Assembly: GCA_032207245.1 (NCBI GenBank)
Contig: CM063501.1
Coordinates: forward strand, 84,004,365-84,068,364
Origin: Pardosa pseudoannulata
Lineage: Eukaryota > Arthropoda > Arachnida > Araneae > Lycosidae
Direction: 5' to 3'
DNA length: 64,000 nt
Under the pieces are notes generated by a model that searched no databases, was not told the DNA's origin, and saw nothing but the letters and a program-made list of their open reading frames with translations. How positions within the stretch are numbered: the stretch's first letter is position 1; each line of letters begins with the position of its first letter. Position numbers and translations under genes: made by a program. Positions 25,046 through 35,449 of this stretch are shown here, piece by piece.

Positions 25046-25305
25046 GGACTGGGTACGTAAAATATGTTTGTAATCACAATGTCTTCCAAATTTCAACCAG
25101 TACTCTGGGGTTGGCAGGCCAAGCCTATGGGTTTTCGCTTTTTCCGTGCTTCTAAATTACGAGGACCCACTTGAGCAAGAAGTCGTACTTTCACCCTTGA
25201 AGTGCTTCTTAAAACGAAAGGCGCATCCCATGACCTTAATACGAGTAGCGTATGGATCAATCGTCCTTGATTTGACCAAGTGGCATTAGACAACAACAAC
25301 ACATT
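25046..25305. repeat. Dispersed repeat G (copy 1), at the foldback spacer/right-arm border
   Basis: This matches 26523-26785 and, over its first part, 26999-27108. Shared blocks include ACGTAAAATA, TCACAATGTC, ACGAGGACC, ACTTGAGC and AAAACGAAAGGCGCA. A 77-codon minus-strand frame runs through it without a recognised family. Confidence 0.75.
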
Positions 25306-25469
25306 CAGATTTTCAAAATTTAACAAGTATTCTTTTTCACCAAAAATAGTGTTTTGTTCTACCTATTTATTTTAGTTCTATCATTTGCTTATTAAAGTGG
25401 TCTTTAAATTTTGAAACTTTATGGTTCTCTGGCAGGTATTCCTTTAATGATTTTTTCCAAAATTCAGAG

Positions 25470-25598
25470 CCGGTCTCACCAAAGTCGTTTAACGGCTAAC
25501 CGCGATAAAGCCATGGTACCAACCAATGGTGGAACGCAATTCTCCGTTTAAACAGAGATTAAGCGCGGTTAGCCGTTAAAAGACTTTGGTGAGACTGG
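25470..25598. mobile_element. Small MITE inside the right arm of the foldback
   Basis: About 129 bp has inverted repeats of roughly 35 bp. It begins CCGGTCTCACCAAAGTC, continues TTTAACGGCTAACCGCG, and the mirrored end differs at about two positions. The other foldback arm lacks it, so it is a later insertion. A target duplication is not clear and the superfamily is unknown. Confidence 0.75.
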
Positions 25599-25990
25599 TG
25601 CGTAGTTTGTTAGATGTTAGTTGTATTATATAGGTGCTGACAACAGTAATGAAAATAAAGAAAAGGGATGCAGCTGAATTTAGAACTTACATAATGTTAT
25701 TTTATTTATCTAAATAATAGCTTAACTCGTGCTACTTGAGTCACCAACTTACAACATCACGTCTAGTGGTTAGGACGTGCTCAAATTGACACACGATAGG
25801 TCATTAGATTCGGATTTTCTACTTAAATCCTAATCAGAAGATTATAAACATGCATGCAGCGTATTTTAAACCCGCACACTCCACTGTCGAAAATTAGTAT
25901 CTTACTAATCTACAATCTGGCAAAAATAATCAATAGCATAATAAGTTATTCAAATATATTAGGGATGACTTGTTGAGGTACAGGATTTTG

Positions 25991-26522
25991 AACTCATTTC
26001 ATAATATATTATATAATAGTGTATACAAACTGAACGTAACATGACTTCTTGTCATTTTGATGATCTTTTTGACAAATTTGTTAAAAAAATTAAAATAGAC
26101 TAGGTTGTAAATTAACTTCGCTTCTACACACACAAACAAATAGAATCTTACATATTGGTAACTCAGATAAAGCGATTCACAGAATGTACCTATAAAAGAG
26201 AAAAATGAGCCATTTTTCCTTTGAATAAAAAAGTACCCTAAAAAAGCCAATGCATAAAGTACTCTACCTTACTGCGAGCAAGATGTAAACATCCGCTGAT
26301 TGTATATAACGATTCAACAAAGAAGCCACAAAACGCAGAATTGTTTAAAGTTTTAAACAATTCTGTTTACTGCTGTTCGGGATATAACAAATTATTTTTA
26401 TTTTTTTTTTAGAAGTTAAGCAAGAAAAATCATAAACCTTTATACTTTCAACCGGAAGGAAAAATATTTGGGACTTTCCTATTTATAGATTGGTAACAAA
26501 AGCACGAAAAATCCATTAAAAA
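25991..26522. other. AT-rich DNA, nothing recognised
   Basis: A short inverted repeat, AGAATTGTTTAAA / TTTAAACAATTCT, lies at about 26337-26365. The 83-codon minus-strand frame at 25999-26250 is not believed. Confidence 0.4.
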
Positions 26523-26785
26523 GACTGGGGCACGTAAAATAGGTTTGTGGTCACAATGTCCTCCAAATTTTCAATAAGTACCTCTGGGGGTGGCAAGCCA
26601 AGTCTGTGGGTCTTCTGTTTGTCCCTGCTTCAAAATTACGAGGACCTACTTGAGCGAAGTCGGTCTTTCATCTTAATGGTGTTCATTAAAACGAAAGGCG
26701 CACCTCTCGGTTTTAATACGAGAGCCAGCAGGCTCAATCGTGCTTGTTTTGTCCAAGTAGCATGAGAAATAACAAGAACAACAGC
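26523..26785. repeat. Dispersed repeat G (copy 2)
   Basis: It starts GACTGGGGCACGTAAAATA and contains CCAAGTCTGTGGGTCTTCTG and AAAACGAAAGGCGCACC. It ends near an AACAAGAACAACAGC tract. It is colinear with 25046-25305. Confidence 0.75.
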
Positions 26786-26998
26786 AAAAAACAGACTAAG
26801 AGATGATTTAATTTACAGAGATTGTACTTGAATATTTTGTAATAGTCGCGTCCGTCTCTGTCGATGGTCGGGCGAACTTTTATTCTTTTGAACAATTGGA
26901 AAACGGCAGTATTGTGAGAGTAATGGTCCTTTTGACGCACGGACGATTAGAGGTGTCAAATATGCCGTTTTGTCAACGCACCGACAGAGAGAACTAAA

Positions 26999-27108
26999 AA
27001 GACTGGGGCACGTAAAATAAGTTTGTAGTCACAATGTCCTCCTAGTTTTCAATAAGTACCTCTGGGGGTGCCAAGCCAAGTCTGTGGGTCTTCTGTTTGT
27101 CGACAAAC
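26999..27108. repeat. Dispersed repeat G (partial copy 3)
   Basis: Only the first 110 bases of repeat G are present, almost identical to copy 2. The sequence then changes abruptly to a GC-richer stretch. Confidence 0.75.
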
Positions 27109-27300
27109 TGTGCTTTGTGTTACCGCGTCAGCTGGGCACCAAAGGGCGTTTTGGCGACTCCAAGGACAAAGGTCAAAGAGAGGGGGGTGTCGCTTTGCCC
27201 TAAAACCGAGGTTTCCTGTTTGCAAAAGGAGAAACGGGAGGGGACTCCCGGCGGAACTTCCTGGTGAGCAGGTTGCCTAGAGTGATCTCCTCTCAGGACG
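27109..27300. other. GC-richer stretch of unknown nature
   Basis: This is markedly GC-richer than its surroundings. A 70-codon plus-strand frame starts in repeat G and crosses it. I recognise no domain. It could be a fragment of an element that used repeat G as its left part. Confidence 0.3.
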
Positions 27301-28420
27301 ACTTTACATAGTTTTTCTTTAAATGTTTTTTTTTTTTTTGTAATAAATCAACATTATTAAGTTTAAATCCCCTGCGGCTGATTATTTCGTCTCCATACCT
27401 GCTCCCTATATGAGACCCATGCGAAGTCATACCCAAGTGACTTACTATCGGAAATAGAACCGTCGCAAACCGCTCGGCGAGTTTACATATTTGATATATC
27501 GTAAGCAATATTATAATTTTATTACATTCCATAGGGAGAAATAGTTGTTACAATCTTTCTTCTTATTATAACTTGATTTCTTTTAAGTAGTATTGATTTA
27601 CTGTAACAATTTATTGAAAAAGTAGGAAAATACATCGAGATGACTTAATTTACAGAAATTGTACTTGACTATTTATTTTGTTATCAATGTTCAAAGATAT
27701 AGTATAAGGTATGTTATAGTTTTACTACTTTACATGATAAGAAGAACAATGCTAGAGTTTTTTTTTCTTTGATTACTTATTTTCTCTTTAGTTGCATTGT
27801 TTTGCTGTAACTTGTGAAAATGCAATTATATTTTAACCCTTTGCTTTCTGATTAGGCAGTCATTCAGCAATCGTGTTGCAATATTTGCAAATATGGAGTG
27901 AAAAGGGTTAATTGTAAGTTATGCGTATTTAATTTTCAAAATTTGTTTTATGAACCTCCATTTAAGTAAACCCCGCTCCGTAGGTACGTAGGTAACTTTG
28001 GACCAAATCAACAAAAGATTCATATAGAATTTTAATATGGTATTTTAGGAGTTTACATACCTTGAAGATAGTATTCCAGAATGTAAAAAAGTAAAACACT
28101 ATTTTTAATGTGGAATATTTAAAAAAAAATATGTGTAAAGAACTTTTTTCTTCTTACATTGATAATTTGTCTGATTTTTGCAGTATCAATATTTATTGCT
28201 TTCTTATTTTTAATCAAAAACTACCCATATACTTAACAACCCTTAAAATAATTTTGTGTCAAATATTGATTACAGTCCCGAAAAAAACTAATTTGAAAAG
28301 TTGTGTTTACGCACCTTTAACCTACGAGGAGTTTAAAAAAAATAGTCCTGGAGGTTCTGTTGAATACCGACGTTTCAGACCTCTAAAATACGAAACTGAA
28401 ACCTTTCGAAAATAGTGTAA
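27301..28420. other. AT-rich DNA without recognised genes
   Basis: Contains a 79-bp inverted structure (27833-27911) and a 101-codon plus-strand frame (28110-28415) of low complexity with no family. A segment near 27636-27680 resembles 26797-26845. Confidence 0.4.
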
Positions 28421-28434
28421 ATGAGATTATCTGT

Positions 28435-28620
28435 CTGTCAGCCAGTCAGTATGTGTGCTCACACGATAACTCAAAGTTGCAACGAACTTGATGGATGAAA
28501 TTTGATTATATCTTTGTGTGTGTGCCTGTCTATCTGAGCATTTGTGAACACGATAACTCAAAAACGTAATGAGTTAGATGAATGGAAATTGGCATGTGGT
28601 TTTTATGCCAGAGTTGTAGA
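28435..28620. repeat. Repeat-like segment with internal duplication
   Basis: CACGATAACTCAAA occurs at about 28460 and 28550. Each time it is followed by a GTTGCAACGAACTTGATGGA- or CGTAATGAGTTAGATGAATG-like block and GAAATTTG/GAAATTGG, with (GT)n between. Blocks of this type are common in arthropod mobile elements; the family was not determined. Confidence 0.4.
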
Positions 28621-29065
28621 TTATCAGATTTCGGCCTAGTGTCAGCCGGAAGAGTTGCTTTGGAATATTTTCCTGCGCATCACATAGGCCAAGTTTAGTC
28701 ATACAGAATCTGAGTTCAGTGGCTTCAAGAGAGAAATGACTCTGGTGAAAGACGTCAAATGAGTATTGTTTTAGAGAGAAATGAGTCATTCTTGTCTTAA
28801 AAGCTTTTGTGAAAGCATATATGGGAACAACCCCTTCAGAGGTTTATTCCATCCTGTGCCTCAGGTTTAAAAGATGATTTAGTTTTACAATATTGAATTT
28901 ACATTTATGCCATAATAGAAGTAGAGGGAATGAGGAATCCCATCTACAAAAAGGTGACATTTTGAAGTTTTCAAAATCTCATCGTAATTTTCTTAGTAAT
29001 TGCGCTAAAGTATGATTATCCATGTGTTTTTGTAACACTAGCGAATTGTCTGCGCAGGATAATGA

Positions 29066-29204
29066 TTAGGGTTCGTTTGGAGTGTTACGGTCTATTGTTT
29101 TGTTACAGGAGAGAGAATGTAACCGTGACATACTGCTTTAAGCCTTTTCTGGGAGATTTCAAGCAAACGTGTGCCCTACCATTCGACCATCGCTCAGGGG
29201 GTAA
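29066..29204 (-). mobile_element. Internally deleted SINE with 8-bp target duplication
   Basis: The tail half (GTTTGGAGTGTTACGGTCTA) and the far head end (CCATTCGACCATCGCTC) are present, but the B box is missing. GATAATGA flanks it at 29058-29065 and 29205-29212. Confidence 0.75.
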
Positions 29205-29700
29205 GATAATGAATATTTCCTGGACTTTGATATGACATAAATTGGCTTTACACATTACGCTTACATTAATACAATAGGAAAAGAAAAAGAAATCATAAAT
29301 CACACCAGCATGAAGTTCGGATGACTTTCCGAAACTTTCAAAATCTTGCCATGGCGACCTCAAACCTACGAAGACTCCATTCGTTTTCATCAACACTACC
29401 AAGAAGATCTGGAAAGGATAATGACTCATTCCTCTACTTTTAAGAAATAAATTAACATGACAATAAGAAGCTTTCATTTATGCTATAGGAGAAAAAGGAA
29501 TTATGAATCATACCAACAAGGAGAAATTCCGTGTACTTTTCCAAAAATTTTAGTGGTTTCTTTACTGACGTCCCCACACCTACGAATATCAATGCGTTTT
29601 CACCAAGAGCCCCGAAAAGATCTGAGTAGGATAATGATTCATTCCTCTTCTCTTAGGAGCTAAGTTAGTTTGACAATAACAAACTTACATTTATGTTATA

Positions 29701-30546
29701 CAGTGTTCCCTCGCTATTTTGCGCTTCATGCTTTGAGGCTTCAATGCTTCGCGGATTTTTTCAAAATTTTCATTAAAAAATAAAAATGAAGAAATGCAAC
29801 CCTGTCGGCAGCCACATTTCGGAAAGGAGCATTGTTTCATGTTGATGCGCGAGAGAGAAGGATCACTACATGTCAAACAAACAGATGAGATGGGTTGACT
29901 CAGAGTACATACCACGGGCTCTAGAGATGACAAGATCTGCAAGTGAAGAAGGAAATGAAGAGGAAGACGATGAACAAACTGAAAAGCTTGGCCTTACCCT
30001 GGAGAATGTGCAACAATTGTGCAACATGGCAAGAATTTGCACAAGACATTGACAACAATATGTTTCGAGCTGTCGAGTTCAGCAATCGCGTTGACGGGGT
30101 TATGTCCTTGTACAGGGGAATTTTGAAGTAAAAGGAAAAACATAGACAACAACTACCCATTACCCATTCTCCCCAAGGTAAAGTCCCCTGGCTCTACCAT
30201 GAGCGCCTCCAGAAGAAGAGTCTCCGAGTGAGCCTAAAACTTCTACGAGTCAAGAGAAAGCCTCTCCTCCACCACCAACACAAGACTCTTCACCTCTCTC
30301 GGAAAGCAATCTTGATTGATGTTTATTACTCTATAAAGTTTTGTAATTAACCTTATTAATTAGCACTCACACGTTTAAGTAAATACGTATACAGTTGTAA
30401 TTTTTGGTATAAATACTATTTACATATTTAAAACATTCGTGTACCCGCATACACGAAAATTCGTAGGGGCAAATCACACTTCGCGGTTTTTCAGTTTCCG
30501 CGGAGGTTTCTGGTCCCCATTAACCATGAAAAATGAGGGATCACTG
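29701..30546 (+). mobile_element. pogo/Tigger-like element with transposase remnant
   Basis: The left end starts CAGTGTTCCCTCGC. On the minus strand the right end starts CAGTGATCCCTCATTTTTCA. Both are flanked by TA (29699-29700, 30547-30548). CAGTG..CCCTC ends and a TA target duplication are typical of pogo/Tigger (Tc1/mariner superfamily). At 846 bp it is far shorter than an autonomous copy and keeps only the 3' end of the transposase gene. Confidence 0.85.
29870..30319 (+). pseudogene. C-terminal remnant of a Tigger-like transposase
   Basis: Three plus-strand pieces in different frames look like one decayed coding end. An acidic helix-like part is at 29870-30052 (EEGNEEEDDEQTEKLGLTLE). A second part at 29943-30131 ends DNNMFRAVEFSNRVDGVMSL. 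A Pro/Ser/Glu-rich tail at 30203-30319 ends SSPLSESNLD and a stop. The acidic stretch followed by a FxxAxExxxxxxxxYxxI-type helix resembles the end of pogo/CENP-B-class transposases. The DDE core is absent. Location inside Tigger-type ends supports the call. Confidence 0.6.
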
Positions 30547-30745
30547 TACACTTAAAAAAAAAAAGAAACAGAAATTACAGCTGTAAGTAGGAATTCCGGC
30601 TTCCCAATTGGAAAACTTTCAGAACTTTAAAGTGAATCTCTTATTAACAACCCCAAACTTACAAAGATCTATTCGTTTACTACAACACCATCAGAAAGAC
30701 CTGTGCAGGATAATGAACCTTTCCTTTGACTTTTATTTCATTCCT

Positions 30746-31526
30746 CCGCTCATTAGAAGCAGCGCCGTCGGGGAAAAAGTGACGAGTTCATAGCAGTCCA
30801 GAATCCCTCTCTCTGCCAGGCGCTCTTATTATTATTCACTCCTTAAACACTCTTTGATAAAATGATTTACTATCTCACACACGCGAACGTAACATCGTTT
30901 TACGGCCTGGAGGCATGGCGAACGCGACCTTCGCCCACTCGGGGTCGCGAGAAGTGCTGAAGAGGAATAATAAAATTTTAACTTAACCAGCGACGGGTTT
31001 TTCTTTTATTTATTTCTCGGGTAGATCCATTAGTTATATCTTTACGTGTTATTATAGATTAAATAATGGATACTTTCACACCCACGATATTACGGGGCAG
31101 AATCCCTTAAACATAGAGCCTCAATGATACTTCAGTCATTTATCTTACGAAATTGTATATAATTTCGATAAGTATTTTACGGGGGCATGGGGTACTTTTA
31201 AAATTTTATTTTATTTAAATATTATCAAACATTCTTATTGTTTTATTCTTTAGAATCCAATTTAAATGCAATTAAAATCCTATCCAGGAAATTAAAACCT
31301 ATGAATAATTTATATGATTAAAGTTTTTAAAACTAGTTTAAAGGTTTTATAAATTTTTATAACTTTTTTCTAATTTTAATATACTTATTTCAAAAAAAGT
31401 TTTTAGATCTTATAAAACCTTTAACATAAGACTGTGTATGTATCTTCACATTTCTCTAAAGATATATTTTACAAATTTTCTTTAATTGATTAACTGGCAC
31501 TTGATTAACAGTGAAATATCATAGTG
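30746..31526. other. No gene recognised; short GC-richer patch
   Basis: About 30760-30960 is GC-richer with two CGCGA-type words (CGGCCTGGAGGCATGGCGAA). The rest is AT-rich. No element ends were found. Confidence 0.35.
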
Positions 31527-31589
31527 TCTATATATATAAAAATGAATTTGTGTTTGTCTGTATTGCTTAATTCCACAGGAATTAAGCAA
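31527..31589 (+). mobile_element. Possible 5' end of another Helitron family, with perfect hairpin
   Basis: TCTATATATATAAAAATGAA followed by TTTGTGTTTGTCTGT is the kind of 5' terminus seen in many arthropod Helitrons. Here G rather than A precedes TC. It is followed at 31563-31589 by a perfect 12-bp stem, TTGCTTAATTCC / GGAATTAAGCAA, with a 3-nt loop. No matching CTRR 3' end was located. Confidence 0.4.
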
Positions 31590-32695
31590 TTTATTCTATA
31601 AACTATAGGAAAATTATAAATTTTTAACACTTTATCTTAAATCCGAAATCCATTCAGTATCAGTCCCCTTTTCGAGCAAGGTTCATTTATTGTAAAATTT
31701 GTAAAAACTCTAAACGATAAGTAGCAATTTATCTTCAATCTATACATTAAGAGCTTATAGCGTACGTTCACCAAAGTAGAGCGTAATGCGAAACAGCGCT
31801 AAACTTATCTTAAAATGTAAATAATGTTAGGGAAAGATGGATAAAAATTGGTTAGGTGTTAGATTTAAAAATGTTTTTTAATAAAAATAAAACCAAACAT
31901 TTATTTACAAAAATAAAAACAATTTAAATTAATATACTTATAAAAACCAATAAAATTATAAGTTAGTCAGATCATTTCTATTCTGTGTTTCCTTTTCTGT
32001 TTGTCAGAAGGCATCTAATGTAGTTTCGTTTTCCGTTTGCATTCTGTTAAAATTTGATAATTGGATATTTATCTATAACAGTCTTCCTTTTGACTCCTGT
32101 CAAAATTTGGATCATTTTCAATAAATTGGTGCATAGTTTCAGTTATAATGGTGAAACTCCTTTTTACAAACGCCATCGAATATTATTTTTGCTCTTCTTC
32201 GAAAATATTACTATCAATATTTTTTTGTTTTTCTTCTTGTTGTTCAATTATTAGCTCATCATTAGAAAGACTAGCTGATTTTCTTGAACTATTTTCTTCG
32301 ACGTCTTCCACATTTACCTCAACTAAACCGGTTTTTTCACTAATTCACTATTTCATCCATATATAGAGTGTCCAAAGTATCTTCGCTTTTACTTAAATCT
32401 GGTCAAATGTTTATACTCCTTTCAAAGATCGTCTGTTATCTCATGATACAGAAATGAATCGATGATAAACTAAAGATCATAATATTTGTCACTGTATTAA
32501 TCGGTATAGTATTATATAAATTTATACTTACAATAATGTCAACAAATGTCTCAAATATAAAAATACGTCCGTACAGCACCGCACCAAAAGAACACAACTA
32601 CTGTTTCGGATATGTAGCTCTGCGCACAATTGAATCTTTGAAACAAAAGAGAGCTAAACAAAACAGCTCTAAACGAAACCAGCGTTAAGCGGGTC
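31590..32695. other. AT-rich DNA without recognised features
   Basis: Overlapping 66- and 72-codon plus-strand frames near 32054-32366 are hydrophobic or serine-rich low-complexity reads and are not believed. This may be the body of the Helitron whose start is suggested at 31527. Confidence 0.35.
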
Positions 32696-32699
32696 TTCG

Positions 32700-32872
32700 G
32701 TAGTTACGAAAAATTTATGTTACTGAGACACGCTGAAGCAACTCTCGGTTCCGGAGTTCGTTTCGAATCACACTGAGTTCGAGATGTTCGTAGTTCATAA
32801 TCGCTTAATAGTAGGTACGGTTAACTCGTGTTGCAAAAAGAGTACAAAGTAATTGCAAATCAAACCAAACGA
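32700..32872 (+). mobile_element. Diverged tRNA-SINE
   Basis: From about 32741 the sequence follows the SINE consensus: GGTTCCGGAGTTCG, B box TTTCGAATCAC (mutated), GATGTTCGTAG, CTCGTGTTGCAAAAAG and tail CAAACCAAAC. The 5' tRNA-like part is unclear and no target duplication was found. Confidence 0.7.
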
Positions 32873-33393
32873 ATCCGTTGATTAAATATATTTTTCTGAA
32901 TATCGTCAAATTCACGCTGAACATAGAGAATGGAGATAACTGGTTCTGGTACCACAGCATAAGTTTGCTTTATTACTGCTAAAATGGGTGTAAATTATAT
33001 CATGTAATTTTTAAAATGTTAATAAATTTATTAAGTTTGAAAGCCAAAGTCTGCTCACATCTCCATATCGCCGAAACAAATTCACTGCACAGAACACTGT
33101 CCTATGTTGACAACCACAGGTCTATGTGATATTTGCCTTCTTAAGCTAGCTCTTAGAATTGTCTAAGCTGCTACGTACAGCTTGATTGTCACAGTTTAGA
33201 TTTAGCTCGAATAGTTTCAGCATCATTTACTACTGCAAATGAAATTTAATTAACCCCTTGCCAACTCGATATCAGCCAATGCGCGAGCGATAGTAAACAA
33301 GAAAGTCGTCGTGCGCCGTGCCATTCAATGTTTAGCGTGTAGCCGAATGGCACAAAATGTATACTTTTCATGACATAAATATTTCAGTATATA
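32873..33393. other. No feature recognised
   Basis: AT-rich flank of a Helitron. No ORF or repeat match was seen. Confidence 0.35.
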
Positions 33394-34173
33394 TCCTATT
33401 AATAATAGCCTAAGTTATCTGTCCGCCACCTGGAATTTATGAATCGGTTGGACCTGGAATAGATAAGAGCATCCATATTGGATTTTTGATGAGTTACGGT
33501 CAGCACAATGCAAAGCAAGTCTTTAAAACGTTCGAAATCCACTCCTCCCCTCCTTTTCGAACGTTTAATGCCATTATTTGAAGCCCTATTTTGCCCAATT
33601 AAAAGTATCACAAAATAAATAAGTAAAATACCATTTTTTTTCTAGCATTATAACGTCATTCTTTAATCATTTAAAATTTTCTTATACTAAATTATTTAAA
33701 TGTCTGTATTATTTTCCTATTTTTTATCATTCAATGAGATATTACGTAAATAATTCTCTCATATTTGGCATAAATATTATTTGGTACATATGTGATCATT
33801 TTAAATTGAATCATCGATTATTTTTATTGCAATGAAAATTTTATCACCTGTTTTAACAACAGATCCTTTTCATAAAAATCTAGAGTCTATTTCACAGATT
33901 AATAAATATCTAGCGTTAAGTTATATATCTTTAAAAATTAAGAAGTTTCTATTATGTTTTTTGTACATAGCCACACGGTTTGACTAAATGAATTCAACGT
34001 ATTCTTAACTGCATTCACAGTATCGGGAGACTTTAGAGGAGTATGAAGATAAATTATTGAGCATGTACCAAATAATTTCAGCTAAAAAACAAATTTTTTT
34101 ACCTGCTTCATAATACTTTACAATTCTGAAATATTAAAAATTTTTTAATCCCGTCATATGGCGGGCTATATAG
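33394..34173 (+). mobile_element. Non-autonomous Helitron (copy 3)
   Basis: The start is TCCTATTAATAATAGCC after A. The body is colinear with the other copies (GCCTAAGTTATCTGTCCG, ACGTTCGAAATCCACTCC, ATCATCGATTATTTTTATTG). It ends with the hairpin CCCGTCATATGGCGGG at 34150-34165, then a decayed CTATATAG before T. It is 780 bp on the plus strand. A 70-codon reverse frame at 33399-33611 is a chance read. Confidence 0.87.
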
Positions 34174-34477
34174 TTGTGAAATAATAAGCAATTTAGATAC
34201 AAATAGTAATTTTAAGACGTATATTAATCATAAACAATTAATCTTCGTTCACGATTTCTTATACGAAACATAACATCCTTGTATATCATATTAATAGGAT
34301 CGATTAATCAGAATAATAATGCCACACTTCTCTATACCATACATTAGACTTTTTCTTCTTAATGATGTATAAGAGTTTTTTAATTAATGCACAGTTTTTT
34401 TAAAAAAGGCCGGCCAAAAAAAAAATTTTTAATGTAAAAAAAAAACATTTTTTAGAACGTGAATTTAGAATATATAA

Positions 34478-34520
<43 letters not shown>

Positions 34521-35449
34521 CTTAATACGTAAGAGTTATAGCTTACAATCTACGTAAATAATAAATATCAATAAAACGATTGGGTTTTTTTTTCTTTAAA
34601 CACATGTTTATTTTCAATTTTCGATTGCATTCGAGTGTGAAAAATTATATCAACATAAAGTACAAAGCTCGAATTATTTCGAGTGTGAGTTTGGCCAGTT
34701 TAGCGTGCTCGAGTTACCTCGAGCGTGCACGTTAAGTTAATTCTTTAAACTAAGTTATATTTGAAAATACATAACAAACTTTATGGGGAAACTAGTAACA
34801 GATCATCCAGTTTCATCAGAAAGAACAGAAAAAAAATTACTGACGTTTAACCCAAGAAAAATGTTCGATGTATAACTCCAATTATTTTAATAATACGCGG
34901 AGTCTTATGCACAAATTCCTCACCACGAGTGAGACTCAATGTGTTTTCGCTTATAAAATTCTTTACCACGAATCAGACTCGTGGTTATAGCATATAGAGC
35001 CTTTTTAATATAAGCAACCAGGATCAGTAAAATACAAAAAAATTGTTAAGTTTGGCATTAAGGCAGATAAAAAGTTGGTTTGTTTTTTGGCATAAAATAT
35101 CTTACAAAACGTCATTCTTTAAAGTTTGAAAGCTTGGAACATAATTATTTTGTAATACTTTTATTATTAGAAGTAATTGCAGCTCAAACAATTCTTATAG
35201 AAGAGAAAAGTTGTGGAATTTTGCATGTTGTCCGGGGCGGCAAAACTGCTTGAAGAGACCTGATAAAAACTTTCAATTGTACTCTTTTTTGTTCAAAGTA
35301 TGCAAGGTTTATGGAGAAACGAAGCTGCCCGGAAATGCACTTGTTTAAAAACTGGCTAGTAAAAGAAATATAACAAATGTAATCTTCAAAACAAGGATTC
35401 AAAATAAAAATTCTGGAATGATTTAAATCTCCGATCTTCTTCTTCCAGT
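34174..35449. other. AT-rich DNA with a TA microsatellite and small hairpins
   Basis: A (TA)n tract lies at 34485-34515. TCGAGYGTG occurs three times (34631, 34679, 34719), together with the stem GCTCGAG-TTAC-CTCGAGC at 34707-34724. A 16-nt word, ACCACGARTSAGACTC, is repeated at 34922 and 34965, and the second copy forms a stem with TCGTGGT. No genes were found. Confidence 0.5.

Larger units (their letters stand above)
23762..25990. mobile_element. Large foldback (long terminal inverted repeat) element
   Basis: The left arm 23762-24389 pairs as an inverted repeat with the right arm 25233-25990. Matching blocks include CTGTACCTCAACAAG, TTGATTATTTTTG, ACCTATCGTGTGTCAATTTG, TAGCACGAGTTAAGCTA, AGCTGCATCCCTTTC, GGCAGGTATTCCTTTAAT and CGCTACTCGTATTAAGGT. 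The right arm is longer because a small MITE (25470-25598) sits in it. The 843-bp spacer holds an A-rich tract (24455-24500) and part of a dispersed repeat (25046-25305). No intact transposase is seen and no target duplication was identified. Confidence 0.85.
28885..30745. repeat. Tandem array of four ~200-bp units broken by two insertions
   Basis: Units at about 28885-29065, 29265-29457, 29458-29698 and 30549-30745 share CTTACATTTATG, TTTCMAAAACTTT-like, ACCTACGAA, ATTCGTTTTCA and GGATAATGA blocks. A SINE (29066-29204) split the first unit and a Tigger-like element (29701-30546) lies between the third and fourth. ORFs of up to 124 codons in this block follow the repeats and are not genes. 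Confidence 0.75.

Noticed and set aside
28110..28415. 101-codon ORF
   Set aside because: No recognisable family; low-complexity N-terminal part; no splice or expression clue.
29103..29477. 124-codon minus-strand ORF
   Set aside because: It runs through a SINE and tandem-repeat units; the frame is not kept between units.
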